Origin: Neisseria canis
GTDB taxonomy: Bacteria > Pseudomonadota > Gammaproteobacteria > Burkholderiales > Neisseriaceae
Assembly: GCF_900636765.1 (NCBI RefSeq)
Contig: NZ_LR134313.1
Location: 2,418,001 to 2,482,000, forward strand
DNA length: 64,000 nucleotides
Reading direction: 5' to 3'
Position numbers and translations under genes: made by a program. The notes below the pieces were generated by a model. That model searched no databases. It was not told where the DNA came from and worked only from the letters and a program-made list of their open reading frames with translations. Shown here in pieces: positions 8,619 through 16,220 of the stretch. Each line of letters opens with the position of its first letter. Position 1 is the stretch's first letter.

Positions 8619-8697
8619 CATAGCTCCCTGTTTCACAATAAATATTTCAAAGCCTGTTTCATATTTTAATACCAAACTTCGATTTTCAAAACATCAC

Positions 8698-9303
8698 TTA
8701 ATCCCCAAACAACCCCGCCACATACCCCACCGACCTATCCCTATCCACCAACTTCGGCTGACAAACCTCAATCAACGAACAAGCTTTACAGCGTTTGCCA
8801 TATTCTGGCGGCGGGGTGGTACCGCTTTCCAGAAGTTTGCGCACTTCGTCAATCACTTGTAAGGTTTGTGCCCGCAGGCTACCTGAAAACATCACCGGTA
8901 CGCGGTGGCGGGTTTGCATATACCACAGCGCGCCCTCTGCAACCGTTTGTCCGGTCATTTCCTCCAAGCACAAGGCTTGGGCGCAGAGCTGGATTTCGTC
9001 GAACGGTTCGGGCTTGGGTTTGCCGCGTTTGTACTCAACGGGTTTCAGATGGCCTGTCTGAATATCACGTTCAACCATATCCAGCACGCCATGCACACCC
9101 AAATTTTCTGCCGACACATGCACGCTACGCTCGAAGCGCACGCCCTTGCGCGTTTCCGGCTCGCCGCCATCCACCCGCTCATGCAAAGCACGGCCTTGTG
9201 CGGTCAAATAGTTCTCCGCCCATACTTGTTCGTTATGAATCAAGGCACACTGGCGCGGACAAAAGGCGTAGTGTTGCAGGGCGGATAGCGGAATGTTTGT
9301 CAT
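8698..9303 (-). CDS. cas4: CRISPR-associated exonuclease Cas4, type I-C
   Basis: The 201-residue product is a RecB-family nuclease that trims prespacers and selects PAM-bearing ends for Cas1-Cas2. The four iron-sulfur cysteines are present: one in HYAFCPRQC and three near the C-terminus in CKACSLIEVC. The nuclease residues are in HGVLDMVER and KPVEYKRG, with the QLCAQALCLEE helix. I prefer the ATG at 9303 (MTNIPLSALQHYAFC, the family start) because the one at 9318 has no room for a ribosome site. Upstream lies a long imperfect hairpin; downstream the darTG pair separates it from cas1. Confidence 0.95.
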   Translation of the reverse strand: MTNIPLSALQHYAFCPRQCALIHNEQVWAENYLTAQGRALHERVDGGEPETRKGVRFERSVHVSAENLGVHGVLDMVERDIQTGHLKPVEYKRGKPKPEPFDEIQLCAQALCLEEMTGQTVAEGALWYMQTRHRVPVMFSGSLRAQTLQVIDEVRKLLESGTTPPPEYGKRCKACSLIEVCQPKLVDRDRSVGYVAGLFGD

Positions 9304-9310
9304 GGTATTT

Positions 9311-9406
9311 TTTCTCATCCATAAGCGCTTGTTGCGATAAAAAATGTCTATATAAAGCGCTTAATATGATCTGTTTTTATCATTGATAAACGCTTATGGT
9401 GAGAAA
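9311..9406. repeat. Imperfect 33-bp inverted repeat between cas7c and cas4
   Basis: The arm 9311-9343 (TTTCTCATCCATAAGCGCTT...) matches the reverse complement of 9374-9406 (TTTCTCACCATAAGCGTTTA...), with a 30-bp loop that itself contains AAGCGCTT. The element fills most of the 143-bp gap between cas7c and cas4, in an operon where most other neighbours overlap or nearly abut. It could be a small mobile element, an attenuator, or the site of a separate promoter for the adaptation half of the operon. Confidence 0.65.
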
Positions 9407-9446
9407 TTTTCTCATCGATATATTCTTGGATATGCGCTTCGGGCCA

Positions 9447-10289
9447 TCAAAAGCCATCCAAGACTTCAGGCTGCAAGTCTTCAAAGTTATCCAAATCATA
9501 ACTGCCGTCTGAATGCACTTTGAGGCTGCCGTGTACTTTGGCGGAGGAATACTGGCCGGATTTGCAGTTGTGCTCCCACCAAATCAGTTTCAGCACCTGC
9601 ATGCTGCCTTCCGGGCGGGCAGACGAAGCATCGCCTTCAAAGAGCTTGGTCAGCACGGTTTTGATTTTCTGCGCATCGGCATCGGAAAAGCCGGTGCGCT
9701 CGGCAAGCTGTGGCGACATGGCGCCGTAGGCAACGTAAATGCCTTTGTCCACGCGGTGTTTCATGCCCATGGTGTCAGAGCCGCGTTTGCTGCCGTCGCC
9801 TTCGCCGCTCACACTTTTGGTAATTTGGGTGCTGGTAATGCTAACCGGGTCAACGCTGAATGCGGACTGGATGGTGACCGGGCCGCGAACGGCAATGGAT
9901 ACGCCGGAAGCATCGTCGCTTTTACCGAAGGCAAATACTTGACCGAAACTGCGCACATCCAGCCATTTTTCGCAGGCTTTTTTGGCGGTTTCGTCTTTGT
10001 TCGCTTTTTTGGCATTAAATGCGTCTGCCCCCAAGCCGACTTCTTTGTCTTTGGCACGGTTGGCGAGGCTGGTCATGCCGTCGGTTTTCTTTTCGTCGGA
10101 CTGTACGAAAATGCTTTCACCGCAGTCTTGCAAGCGGTCGCGGATTTTGCGCTTTAGGCATACGTCGGTCATTTCGCCAAAGCCGGAAAAGTCGGCACGC
10201 GGGCGGTTGCCGTTCAAGGGGTCGCCGTTGGGGTTGGCGTTTTGTACGCTGATAATCAGGGCGAAGTCGATTTTTTTGCTTAAAGACAT
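9447..10289 (-). CDS. cas7c: Cascade backbone protein Cas7c (Csd2)
   Basis: The 280-residue product is the type I-C backbone subunit that polymerises along the crRNA spacer. The N-terminus MSLSKKIDFALIISVQNANPNGDPLNGNRPR is a hallmark of Csd2. Other family stretches are SITSTQITKSVSGEGDG..., MGMKHRVDKGIYVAYG and IWWEHNCKSGQYSSAKVHG. The start at 10289 is preferred to the longer frame because of the family N-terminus and GGAG 8 bp upstream. It follows cas8c by 19 bp. Confidence 0.96.
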   Translation of the reverse strand: MSLSKKIDFALIISVQNANPNGDPLNGNRPRADFSGFGEMTDVCLKRKIRDRLQDCGESIFVQSDEKKTDGMTSLANRAKDKEVGLGADAFNAKKANKDETAKKACEKWLDVRSFGQVFAFGKSDDASGVSIAVRGPVTIQSAFSVDPVSITSTQITKSVSGEGDGSKRGSDTMGMKHRVDKGIYVAYGAMSPQLAERTGFSDADAQKIKTVLTKLFEGDASSARPEGSMQVLKLIWWEHNCKSGQYSSAKVHGSLKVHSDGSYDLDNFEDLQPEVLDGF

Positions 10290-10308
10290 ATTATTTTCTC
10301 CAAAGGTT

Positions 10309-10734
10309 TCAGTTGTTTTCAGTTTCTTGCGTATCGGGCTGCGCTTGGGCATTGGACTGATTGCGATAGGCCATTTTTTGGCTGTGATAGCCCAATAAGA
10401 ATTCGCCGTCCAACTGGGCATCCAACGAACAGCCGGTTTTATCTCTCAATTCATTTAGCGCAAACATGATTTCGTCGATTTCTTTTTCACGATTGCGCAG
10501 AAAGCCCATGTAGCGGTTATTGCGCAGGCGGTCTTTATAGGACTTGGTCAGATTTGCCTCAATTTGCAGCCAGGTGCTGAGCGGACGCACCACAAAACGC
10601 TGCATATAGCGCTCTGCTGTGGTGGCACGGTCTTCATCGGCAATTCGCAACGCGGTGCTTTCCAATTTTTCCGCAACCGCCAACAGCCTGCCGAACAAAT
10701 AATCGCGCGAGCGGTTTTCAATATCTAAATCCAT
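10309..10734 (-). CDS. cas11c: Cas11c small subunit from an internal start in cas8c
   Basis: In type I-C systems a separate small subunit, Cas11c, is translated from inside cas8c. Here an in-frame ATG at 10734 has AGAGGA 8 bp upstream (10748-10743), a good ribosome site in the middle of a coding region. The product would have 141 residues beginning MDLDIENRSRDYLFGRLLAV, exactly the helical C-terminal part of Cas8c. It would line the Cascade belly and stabilise the displaced strand. The role is from established knowledge of the subtype; the start is seen in the sequence. Confidence 0.75.
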   Translation of the reverse strand: MDLDIENRSRDYLFGRLLAVAEKLESTALRIADEDRATTAERYMQRFVVRPLSTWLQIEANLTKSYKDRLRNNRYMGFLRNREKEIDEIMFALNELRDKTGCSLDAQLDGEFLLGYHSQKMAYRNQSNAQAQPDTQETENN

Positions 10735-12393
10735 GGAGTAAGTCCTCTTTTGTGATGAATCATAATGACGGGCGCGCCAACCTTTGTATAAGGCGCAGGC
10801 AACACCGATATTCCGTTCCCATTCCCAATGCTCGCATCCGTTTGGGTTGCAGGCCGTCTGAAAACTTTTCCGCACCAAATCATCCGGTATCGGCACGGCT
10901 TGCCCACCGGCAATCACAGGCAACAAACGGGCATACAGTTGTTTTTTCAGCGTGTCATTCAGCGCAGCACCATATACGGCTTCACCAATTGCCATTGGCG
11001 ACGGCGGCAATACCGCCCAAACAGTTTGCTTTTGTGCTTTTTTCCCTTGCTTTTGCTCTATGCTGTGGCGCTGATACCAAGAAAAATCGTCCACCCATGT
11101 ATCCAAATTGGCGAAATAATCGATAGGTAAAAATTCTTGGTAATAAGTCAATGCCATGCGACCGGGCGTAGCCGAATCCAGCATCAGCAAAGAAATTTGC
11201 TCGTGCTCTTTCAATTCTTTTTTCATGCCGTGCAGTTTCTGCTTCAGAATCTGCGCAGCCTGCCTGCCAATATTGACTGACCAATCTACGCCGTTGTCTT
11301 CGACTACAGACGGTATAACTGATTCTTCCTGAACTTCAACGGCTCCGGTATCCAAATTATCCCAGTCAATTTCATAAAAGGTATCTTTCAACGGCGGCAG
11401 CACTTCTTTTCCGCTGAGTGCCCACGCTACCGTAACCTGATCACCATTACGGATGCCTTGGCGGGCAATCAGCCAACGCAGAGCTGCATGGGATTTATGG
11501 GAAATTTCTGCAGAAATACTGCTTGCCTGATTGGCCGTTTCAAAACGGCCTCTGTAGGTATAGCCTTCCTTGTCATTTGATGAAACAAGTTTGGCTTTAT
11601 CACCTGTATAAGTTAATTTAGCAGGATGACTTTCTCTAATCTTTTCTTCATTGCCCGTTATGATGCAAAATTGACTATCCAATGTGCTTTGATAGTATCG
11701 TCCCCAATCCTGCTGGACCGACTTATCCTCCCATGTTGCAGAAACCAAATGCTTAGGGATCTCAACAGACCAAATTACAAGAGCTTTACGAATTTCATAC
11801 TTCCCTTGCTCTTTAGTTAACACATTGAATAATTCAGGCTTTTTCCTCCCTTCATTTTCTTTTTCTATCCAGTTATCCAGCAAGTTGCCATTTTCATCAG
11901 TTGGAATGATTTTTTCTTTAATCAAATCCTCCAAAACCGTACCTTTGTGCAAATATTTTTGTATGGCAAGCACCTTGGGATTGAAAGTATCAAGACACCA
12001 CTTATCTAATTGCTCAATATATAAATTAAAAATCAAGTCCTCTTTTTTAATTTTGACTTTTTTCTTTTTACCGTTTTTCCCTTCTATTTCTTGAATTTCT
12101 TCCTTGCTATAAGTCAGCCCCAAGTCTCTTGCAATATATTGCAAGCTATCTGCTAAAGCATGAGGCGCCAAACCGCTTGTCCGTCCTTCAGAGCTCTCCG
12201 TGACGGGCAACATTACGATTGGCTTATCTGTTAAAACTTTAGCGGATAAAAAATTACCTGCTTCATCCAAATTAATTTGAATATGAGCAGTTTGAGGGCT
12301 ATGCCATAGAGGAGCTAGCTTATCCAAATCCAGTAGATCAGGATTTTTTTCAGCCGCTTCATACGTCCGATACAATTTTTGCATCCAACTCAT
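10309..12393 (-). CDS. cas8c: Cascade large subunit Cas8c (Csd1)
   Basis: The 694-residue product is the type I-C large subunit that recognises the PAM and helps unwind target DNA. Recognisable Csd1 segments include LRWLIARQGIRNGDQVTVAWALSGKEV, MALTYYQEF and the C-terminal NRSRDYLFGRLLAVAEKLE. The ATG overlaps the cas5c stop by four bases (ATGA). It is longer than the roughly 570-620 residues I recall for the family; the surplus seems to lie in the Lys/Glu-rich N-terminal third. The DNA at about 11600-12360 is clearly more AT-rich than the 3' half, suggesting a mosaic gene. An AG-type uptake sequence lies at about 10852. An internal start gives Cas11c. Confidence 0.94.
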   Translation of the reverse strand: MSWMQKLYRTYEAAEKNPDLLDLDKLAPLWHSPQTAHIQINLDEAGNFLSAKVLTDKPIVMLPVTESSEGRTSGLAPHALADSLQYIARDLGLTYSKEEIQEIEGKNGKKKKVKIKKEDLIFNLYIEQLDKWCLDTFNPKVLAIQKYLHKGTVLEDLIKEKIIPTDENGNLLDNWIEKENEGRKKPELFNVLTKEQGKYEIRKALVIWSVEIPKHLVSATWEDKSVQQDWGRYYQSTLDSQFCIITGNEEKIRESHPAKLTYTGDKAKLVSSNDKEGYTYRGRFETANQASSISAEISHKSHAALRWLIARQGIRNGDQVTVAWALSGKEVLPPLKDTFYEIDWDNLDTGAVEVQEESVIPSVVEDNGVDWSVNIGRQAAQILKQKLHGMKKELKEHEQISLLMLDSATPGRMALTYYQEFLPIDYFANLDTWVDDFSWYQRHSIEQKQGKKAQKQTVWAVLPPSPMAIGEAVYGAALNDTLKKQLYARLLPVIAGGQAVPIPDDLVRKSFQTACNPNGCEHWEWERNIGVACALYKGWRARHYDSSQKRTYSMDLDIENRSRDYLFGRLLAVAEKLESTALRIADEDRATTAERYMQRFVVRPLSTWLQIEANLTKSYKDRLRNNRYMGFLRNREKEIDEIMFALNELRDKTGCSLDAQLDGEFLLGYHSQKMAYRNQSNAQAQPDTQETENN

Positions 12394-13112
12394 AATCCCA
12401 ACTCCTTCGCCTCTTCTTCTACGGCTTTCAAGTTTTCGCCGCGCTTAAAGGGCTTTTCAGGCTTCATTTCGCGGATCAAACGGGTTTTCAGACGGCCTGT
12501 GTCGTCGTTAACCCTTGGAAAAGTAATAATACCGTGCTGCATATTGGCCTGCCAAAAACGGCTGACCAATTCATGATTGCCGGTTTCTTCGGGATAGCCG
12601 AAACTGTGGAACATCAAACCGAAGTCGAGATTGTCGATGTCGTCGTAAAAACCTTCTCCGCTGCCGAATTCACATGGATCGACATAGCCTTGACAGTCGC
12701 GCGTGCCGAGAAAAATGTCCTGCCGCCCGCCGCGCTCCAGCATACGCTTGGCAATCGCCATGTGTTTACCTGCAACGCGGTCTGCTTTTAATTCTTCCCA
12801 GTTTTCGTTCCACTCAAAATGCGCTTCCACCTGATATTCCACGTCCTGCAAAAAGGTGTAAATCGCCAGCGTATTGCCGCCGTTCCAATCCAAAGGCTTG
12901 GTGGATTTGCTTTGTGTACGGATGGGCTTCATGACGCGTATGCGGTCAATATGCCAAATCAAGGTGGGCTTCCAGTAAATGCTTTTGACAATGCCTTTAA
13001 TGGCTTCGTAAGTCGGCACTTGGTAACTGAATTTTTCACCGCCGATTTTGGTCACCGGGTCGGTAAACAGCGCCTGCCGCCCCCAAACGCGGAAACTGAT
13101 TTGATTGTTCAT
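12390..13112 (-). CDS. cas5c: crRNA endonuclease Cas5c (Cas5d), type I-C
   Basis: The 240-residue product takes the place of Cas6 in type I-C: it cuts the repeat hairpin and stays bound to the crRNA 5' handle. The residues reported as catalytic in the Bacillus halodurans protein are at the same positions here: Tyr46 in VKSIYWKPT, and Lys116 and His117 in VAGKHMAIAKRM. The sequence begins NQISFRVWGRQALFTDPVTK, typical of the family. It starts 9 bp after the cas3 stop and overlaps cas8c by ATGA. An AG-type uptake sequence lies near 12488. Confidence 0.97.
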   Translation of the reverse strand: MNNQISFRVWGRQALFTDPVTKIGGEKFSYQVPTYEAIKGIVKSIYWKPTLIWHIDRIRVMKPIRTQSKSTKPLDWNGGNTLAIYTFLQDVEYQVEAHFEWNENWEELKADRVAGKHMAIAKRMLERGGRQDIFLGTRDCQGYVDPCEFGSGEGFYDDIDNLDFGLMFHSFGYPEETGNHELVSRFWQANMQHGIITFPRVNDDTGRLKTRLIREMKPEKPFKRGENLKAVEEEAKELGL

Positions 13113-13121
13113 GCCTCTCCT

Positions 13122-15620
13122 TTATAAATCGTAAAAAACCATTTCGCTGGTTTCATCTGCCGATAATCCATATTCGTCATTGTAGTAACGCTCGTTCAAA
13201 TAATAAATACCCGTCCCGGCTAACACTTCCTGCACAGCCTGTTGCTCTTCAAGCTTGCGCCAAACATTCGGAAACACATTCACGCTGTATCGCTGCGCTT
13301 GTGCCAACAGTTCATATTTTTCTTGCGGATTCCACTCTCCGCACAGCTTGGCGATGAGATCCCTACCTGCCGCATAAGGCACAATCACGGCCCGGGTTGG
13401 CGCATCAATCACTTGAAACGCCTGCCCGGCACTTTTAAATGACTGCATCAGCAAGGGAAACGGTTTGTTGCGCCGATTATTTTTTGCCGCATAAGCATTT
13501 AAACGATTATCAGACAGCCAATCCAACAGGCTGCCTGAAGTGCTTTGGGGAGCCGGATAAACCATTTCGCTGCTGCGCTTGTAAAAGTAATACTCAAAAT
13601 ATTGATGCATTGCGGCAGGCTGCAAAATATCCTGCCCTTTAAACTCACGCAGTACACGCTCGGCATTACTTTGCCCGATGGCGATATCGGGCAATACTTT
13701 TTCAAAGTTCGGTTCCTGCAAATTCAATACATACACCTTGCCCTTACCGGCTTTTTCGCCATGCCGATTACAACGCCCCGCCGCCTGGGCGATGCTGTCT
13801 AATCCACCCAAAGCGCGTATGACACAAGCCATTGAAATATCGACACCCGCTTCGATTAACTGGGTGCTGATGCAAAGCACCGGCTCACCTTTTTTCAGAC
13901 GGCCTTTGATAACAGAGAAAATTGCTCTGCGGTGCTCGGCGCACTGATTGGTGCTGAGATGGAATAAGGCTTCTTGGGGAACATTTTGCTCTTGGCAATA
14001 TTGGTAGAGCTGTTGCGCCCAGCGTTTGGTATTAACGATAAACAAACAGCTTGAGGCCGTCTGAAACTGCTCCAGCAAAAATCTGCCTGCATCTTGCACA
14101 GACCAACCGCCTGATTTTGATTTGAATTCAATTTCCACGCGCGATAGTTCGGCAAACAGCTGATTTTTGGCCTGTTCATCGCCCATGATTTCGGAATTTT
14201 CCGCCAGCTTTAACTCACCCAATTCGGATTTCGGCAACTTGTCCAACAAAGGTTGAGTGGCAGTACACAACACCGCGCTGGATTTGCCGTATTGCGTGAG
14301 CCAGTTCAGCACATTGCAAAACAGATGCACGCATTTCACCGGCAGAGTTTGGATTTCATCGAAAATCAGCACACTGCGTGTCATCGGGTGGATATGCCGT
14401 GCACCACGCGTACCGCCGCCGAACCAGGCATCGAGAAACTGCACCATGGTGGTAAAGACAATCGGCTTGTCCCAGTTTTCAGACAGGAGTTTATTTTGCC
14501 AAGTCTGCTGTTCGGGATCGAGGTTGGAATGGTGCTCAAGCACCCATTCATCGCCAAGAATTTCGCGCACGGCTTGGGCATTCTGATCAATGATGGAGGT
14601 GTAGGGAATGATATAGATGATGCGGTCAAGGTCATGCTTTTTCGCATGGTGCAGCGCGTAACGCAAGCTCGCCAGCGTTTTGCCCCCGCCCGTCGGTACC
14701 GTTAACGTATAAATACCTTGCGCATCTTCGGCCCTGTTCAGACAGGCATCGGAAATATTGCGGCGAATCTGATCAATCGGATAACGGATTTCAAACTGGG
14801 ACAAATGCGCCTCCAGCTTATCAATCGCGTCTTGCCAATCGGTTTTTTGCGTTAAACGCCGCAAGGATTTTTGATTTTCTCTTTCGAAATCTGCACTGTT
14901 GATACGGTCTGCATCAATCAGGCAACTGAACAGAAAACGGGTAAAGCAGCCGAGATAAAATTCCTCGATTTTATGGGGCGTCCGAATCTCGCCCGTCGCA
15001 CGCTCCTGCTGAAAAGAAACGCTCATCGGCTCGATAGCAGGCCGCAAAACTGTGATGATTTGTTTGATCAAAGCTTCGCTTGCCAAGCATTCCGCTTGTT
15101 CTTTAACGGCAGCGTCGGCATTTTGTTCACATTCACTTAAATGGGTTTCCGCATCATCTTTATCAAAACGCTTGACCCAAACCGTTTCACCATTTTCAGG
15201 ACTCAAACAATCAATCAGCCCCGCACCGTGATGCGAAGCAATGCACAAGCCCAGCATCTGCCCGCACAACTCACCCATACCATTTGTTTTCCCCGGGCTG
15301 CCTTTTACCGCCCCAAACTTCTTCAGACGGCGATACACCCATTGCGCACCGGCGGTGGAATGATCAATTTTGCCACCGCCGGGTAAAATGTCATCCAAAT
15401 CCGTATCGGGATCGAAGCCGGTTACGGCTTTAATGTACTCCTGAAACGCTTCTGAGTACTTACCAAAATCATGCATCAACCCCAGCAGCTCACCGGCCAA
15501 ATCCAAGCCCAGCTTGGCGGCCAACAGCTTGGCAATCGCAGCGGTTTCGGTAAGATGGGTGGCCACAGATTGAGGCGTATTATCGGAACGGCGGACATGA
15601 GCAATAAAATGTTCAGCCAT
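13122..15620 (-). CDS. cas3: CRISPR-associated helicase-nuclease Cas3, type I-C
   Basis: The 832-residue product is the effector that unwinds and degrades target DNA once Cascade has bound. The N-terminal HD nuclease shows His22 and His50-Asp51 (GLMHDFGKYSEAF) and an HHGAG motif further on. The SF2 helicase has VPTGGGKTLASL (about 306), DEIQT (about 417), STQLIEAGVDI and QAAGRCNRHGE (about 611). The start MAEHFIAHVRRSDNTPQ matches I-C Cas3 N-termini. It overlaps the end of a 54-codon upstream ORF (ATGGCTGA), which suggests coupled translation. AG-type uptake sequences lie inside. Confidence 0.97.
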   Translation of the reverse strand: MAEHFIAHVRRSDNTPQSVATHLTETAAIAKLLAAKLGLDLAGELLGLMHDFGKYSEAFQEYIKAVTGFDPDTDLDDILPGGGKIDHSTAGAQWVYRRLKKFGAVKGSPGKTNGMGELCGQMLGLCIASHHGAGLIDCLSPENGETVWVKRFDKDDAETHLSECEQNADAAVKEQAECLASEALIKQIITVLRPAIEPMSVSFQQERATGEIRTPHKIEEFYLGCFTRFLFSCLIDADRINSADFERENQKSLRRLTQKTDWQDAIDKLEAHLSQFEIRYPIDQIRRNISDACLNRAEDAQGIYTLTVPTGGGKTLASLRYALHHAKKHDLDRIIYIIPYTSIIDQNAQAVREILGDEWVLEHHSNLDPEQQTWQNKLLSENWDKPIVFTTMVQFLDAWFGGGTRGARHIHPMTRSVLIFDEIQTLPVKCVHLFCNVLNWLTQYGKSSAVLCTATQPLLDKLPKSELGELKLAENSEIMGDEQAKNQLFAELSRVEIEFKSKSGGWSVQDAGRFLLEQFQTASSCLFIVNTKRWAQQLYQYCQEQNVPQEALFHLSTNQCAEHRRAIFSVIKGRLKKGEPVLCISTQLIEAGVDISMACVIRALGGLDSIAQAAGRCNRHGEKAGKGKVYVLNLQEPNFEKVLPDIAIGQSNAERVLREFKGQDILQPAAMHQYFEYYFYKRSSEMVYPAPQSTSGSLLDWLSDNRLNAYAAKNNRRNKPFPLLMQSFKSAGQAFQVIDAPTRAVIVPYAAGRDLIAKLCGEWNPQEKYELLAQAQRYSVNVFPNVWRKLEEQQAVQEVLAGTGIYYLNERYYNDEYGLSADETSEMVFYDL

Positions 15621-15777
15621 TCATCTTCTTCCTAGTTACGTTAAATTTACATAAAAAAGCGGCAAACCTTGAAGCCATCTTTTCATATTTAGAGAAAAGG
15701 CTTTGCAAGGTTTGCCGTTTTTGTTCGGGCCGGTTTTCGGCGGAATGGGCGTAGTAAGTTTTGGTTTTCTCCATCAT
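15613..15777 (-). CDS. 54-residue ORF translationally coupled to cas3; resembles a Cas3 N-terminus
   Basis: The ORF begins with ATGATG at 15777, has AGGA 6 bp upstream, and ends in TGA inside the cas3 start region (ATGGCTGA). The peptide (MMEKTKTYYAHSAENRPEQK, then RQTLQSLFSKYEKMASRFAAFL) looks like the first 40 residues of other Cas3 HD domains (YYAHS...WQxLxxHLxxVAxxAAxF). However, the Trp and His expected there are replaced, and the following cas3 already has a complete N-terminus. It may be a remnant of a replaced cas3 or a leader peptide controlling cas3. A 17-bp stem (15659-15719) forms within it. The function is not known. Confidence 0.55.
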   Translation of the reverse strand: MMEKTKTYYAHSAENRPEQKRQTLQSLFSKYEKMASRFAAFLCKFNVTRKKMNG

Positions 15778-15807
15778 GTTTATTCCTCAGTTATTTTTAT
15801 TTTTCAA

Positions 15808-15834
15808 ATATTATCACAATCTTTAAAATAACAA
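15808..15834 (-). promoter_or_regulatory. Possible cas operon promoter
   Basis: Upstream of the 54-codon ORF the minus strand reads TTGTTA (15834-15829), 15 bp, then TAATAT (15813-15808). The spacing is short and the region is AT-rich, so the boxes could be chance. It is still the only non-coding stretch ahead of the whole cas operon. Confidence 0.3.
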
Positions 15835-15913
15835 TTAATAAAAATCAAACCTTCTTTATATGTTGTACACATGCTTTCAGACAGGCATCCGCTCCCTGCT
15901 TGAATCATTTTCT

Positions 15914-15942
15914 TTATATAGGATAATTTATCCTTATATAAT
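15914..15942 (+). promoter_or_regulatory. copZ promoter with a palindromic operator-like site
   Basis: TTTATA (15914-15919) and TATAAT (15937-15942) are 17 bp apart. The spacer holds the perfect 7-1-7 palindrome AGGATAA-T-TTATCCT (15920-15934). A palindrome between -35 and -10 is a typical operator position for a repressor or MerR-type activator. The copper genes behind it suggest a metal sensor, but the motif is not one I recognise. Confidence 0.5.
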
Positions 15943-15985
15943 GAATTGATTATTCGATTCTGTTTTTCAAAAAAGGATATATCTT

Positions 15986-16201
15986 ATGCAAACCATCAAT
16001 ATCAACGTCGGCGGCATGACCTGCGGCGGCTGCGTGAAAAGCGTTACCAAAGTGCTGGAAGCATTGAACGGCGTAGAAAAAGCCGAAGTGGATTTGGCCT
16101 CTGCCTCTGCAAAAATTACGTTCGATCCGGCCAAAGTGCAAACTGCCGAATTGGTTGACGCGATTGAAGATGCGGGTTTTGACGCTTCTTTGTCCCAATA
16201 A
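15986..16201 (+). CDS. copZ: Copper chaperone CopZ (heavy-metal-associated domain)
   Basis: The 71-residue protein is a single HMA domain with the Cu(I)-binding GMTCGGC motif near residues 9-15 and the beta-alpha-beta-beta-alpha-beta pattern (VEKAEVDLASASAKITF). Such chaperones hand Cu(I) to a CopA-type ATPase, encoded 720 bp downstream. An AGGA ribosome site lies upstream, and the palindromic promoter is about 45 bp before the start. Confidence 0.9.
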   Translation: MQTININVGGMTCGGCVKSVTKVLEALNGVEKAEVDLASASAKITFDPAKVQTAELVDAIEDAGFDASLSQ

Positions 16202-16220
16202 AGCGCAAAGGTAGTTTTCT

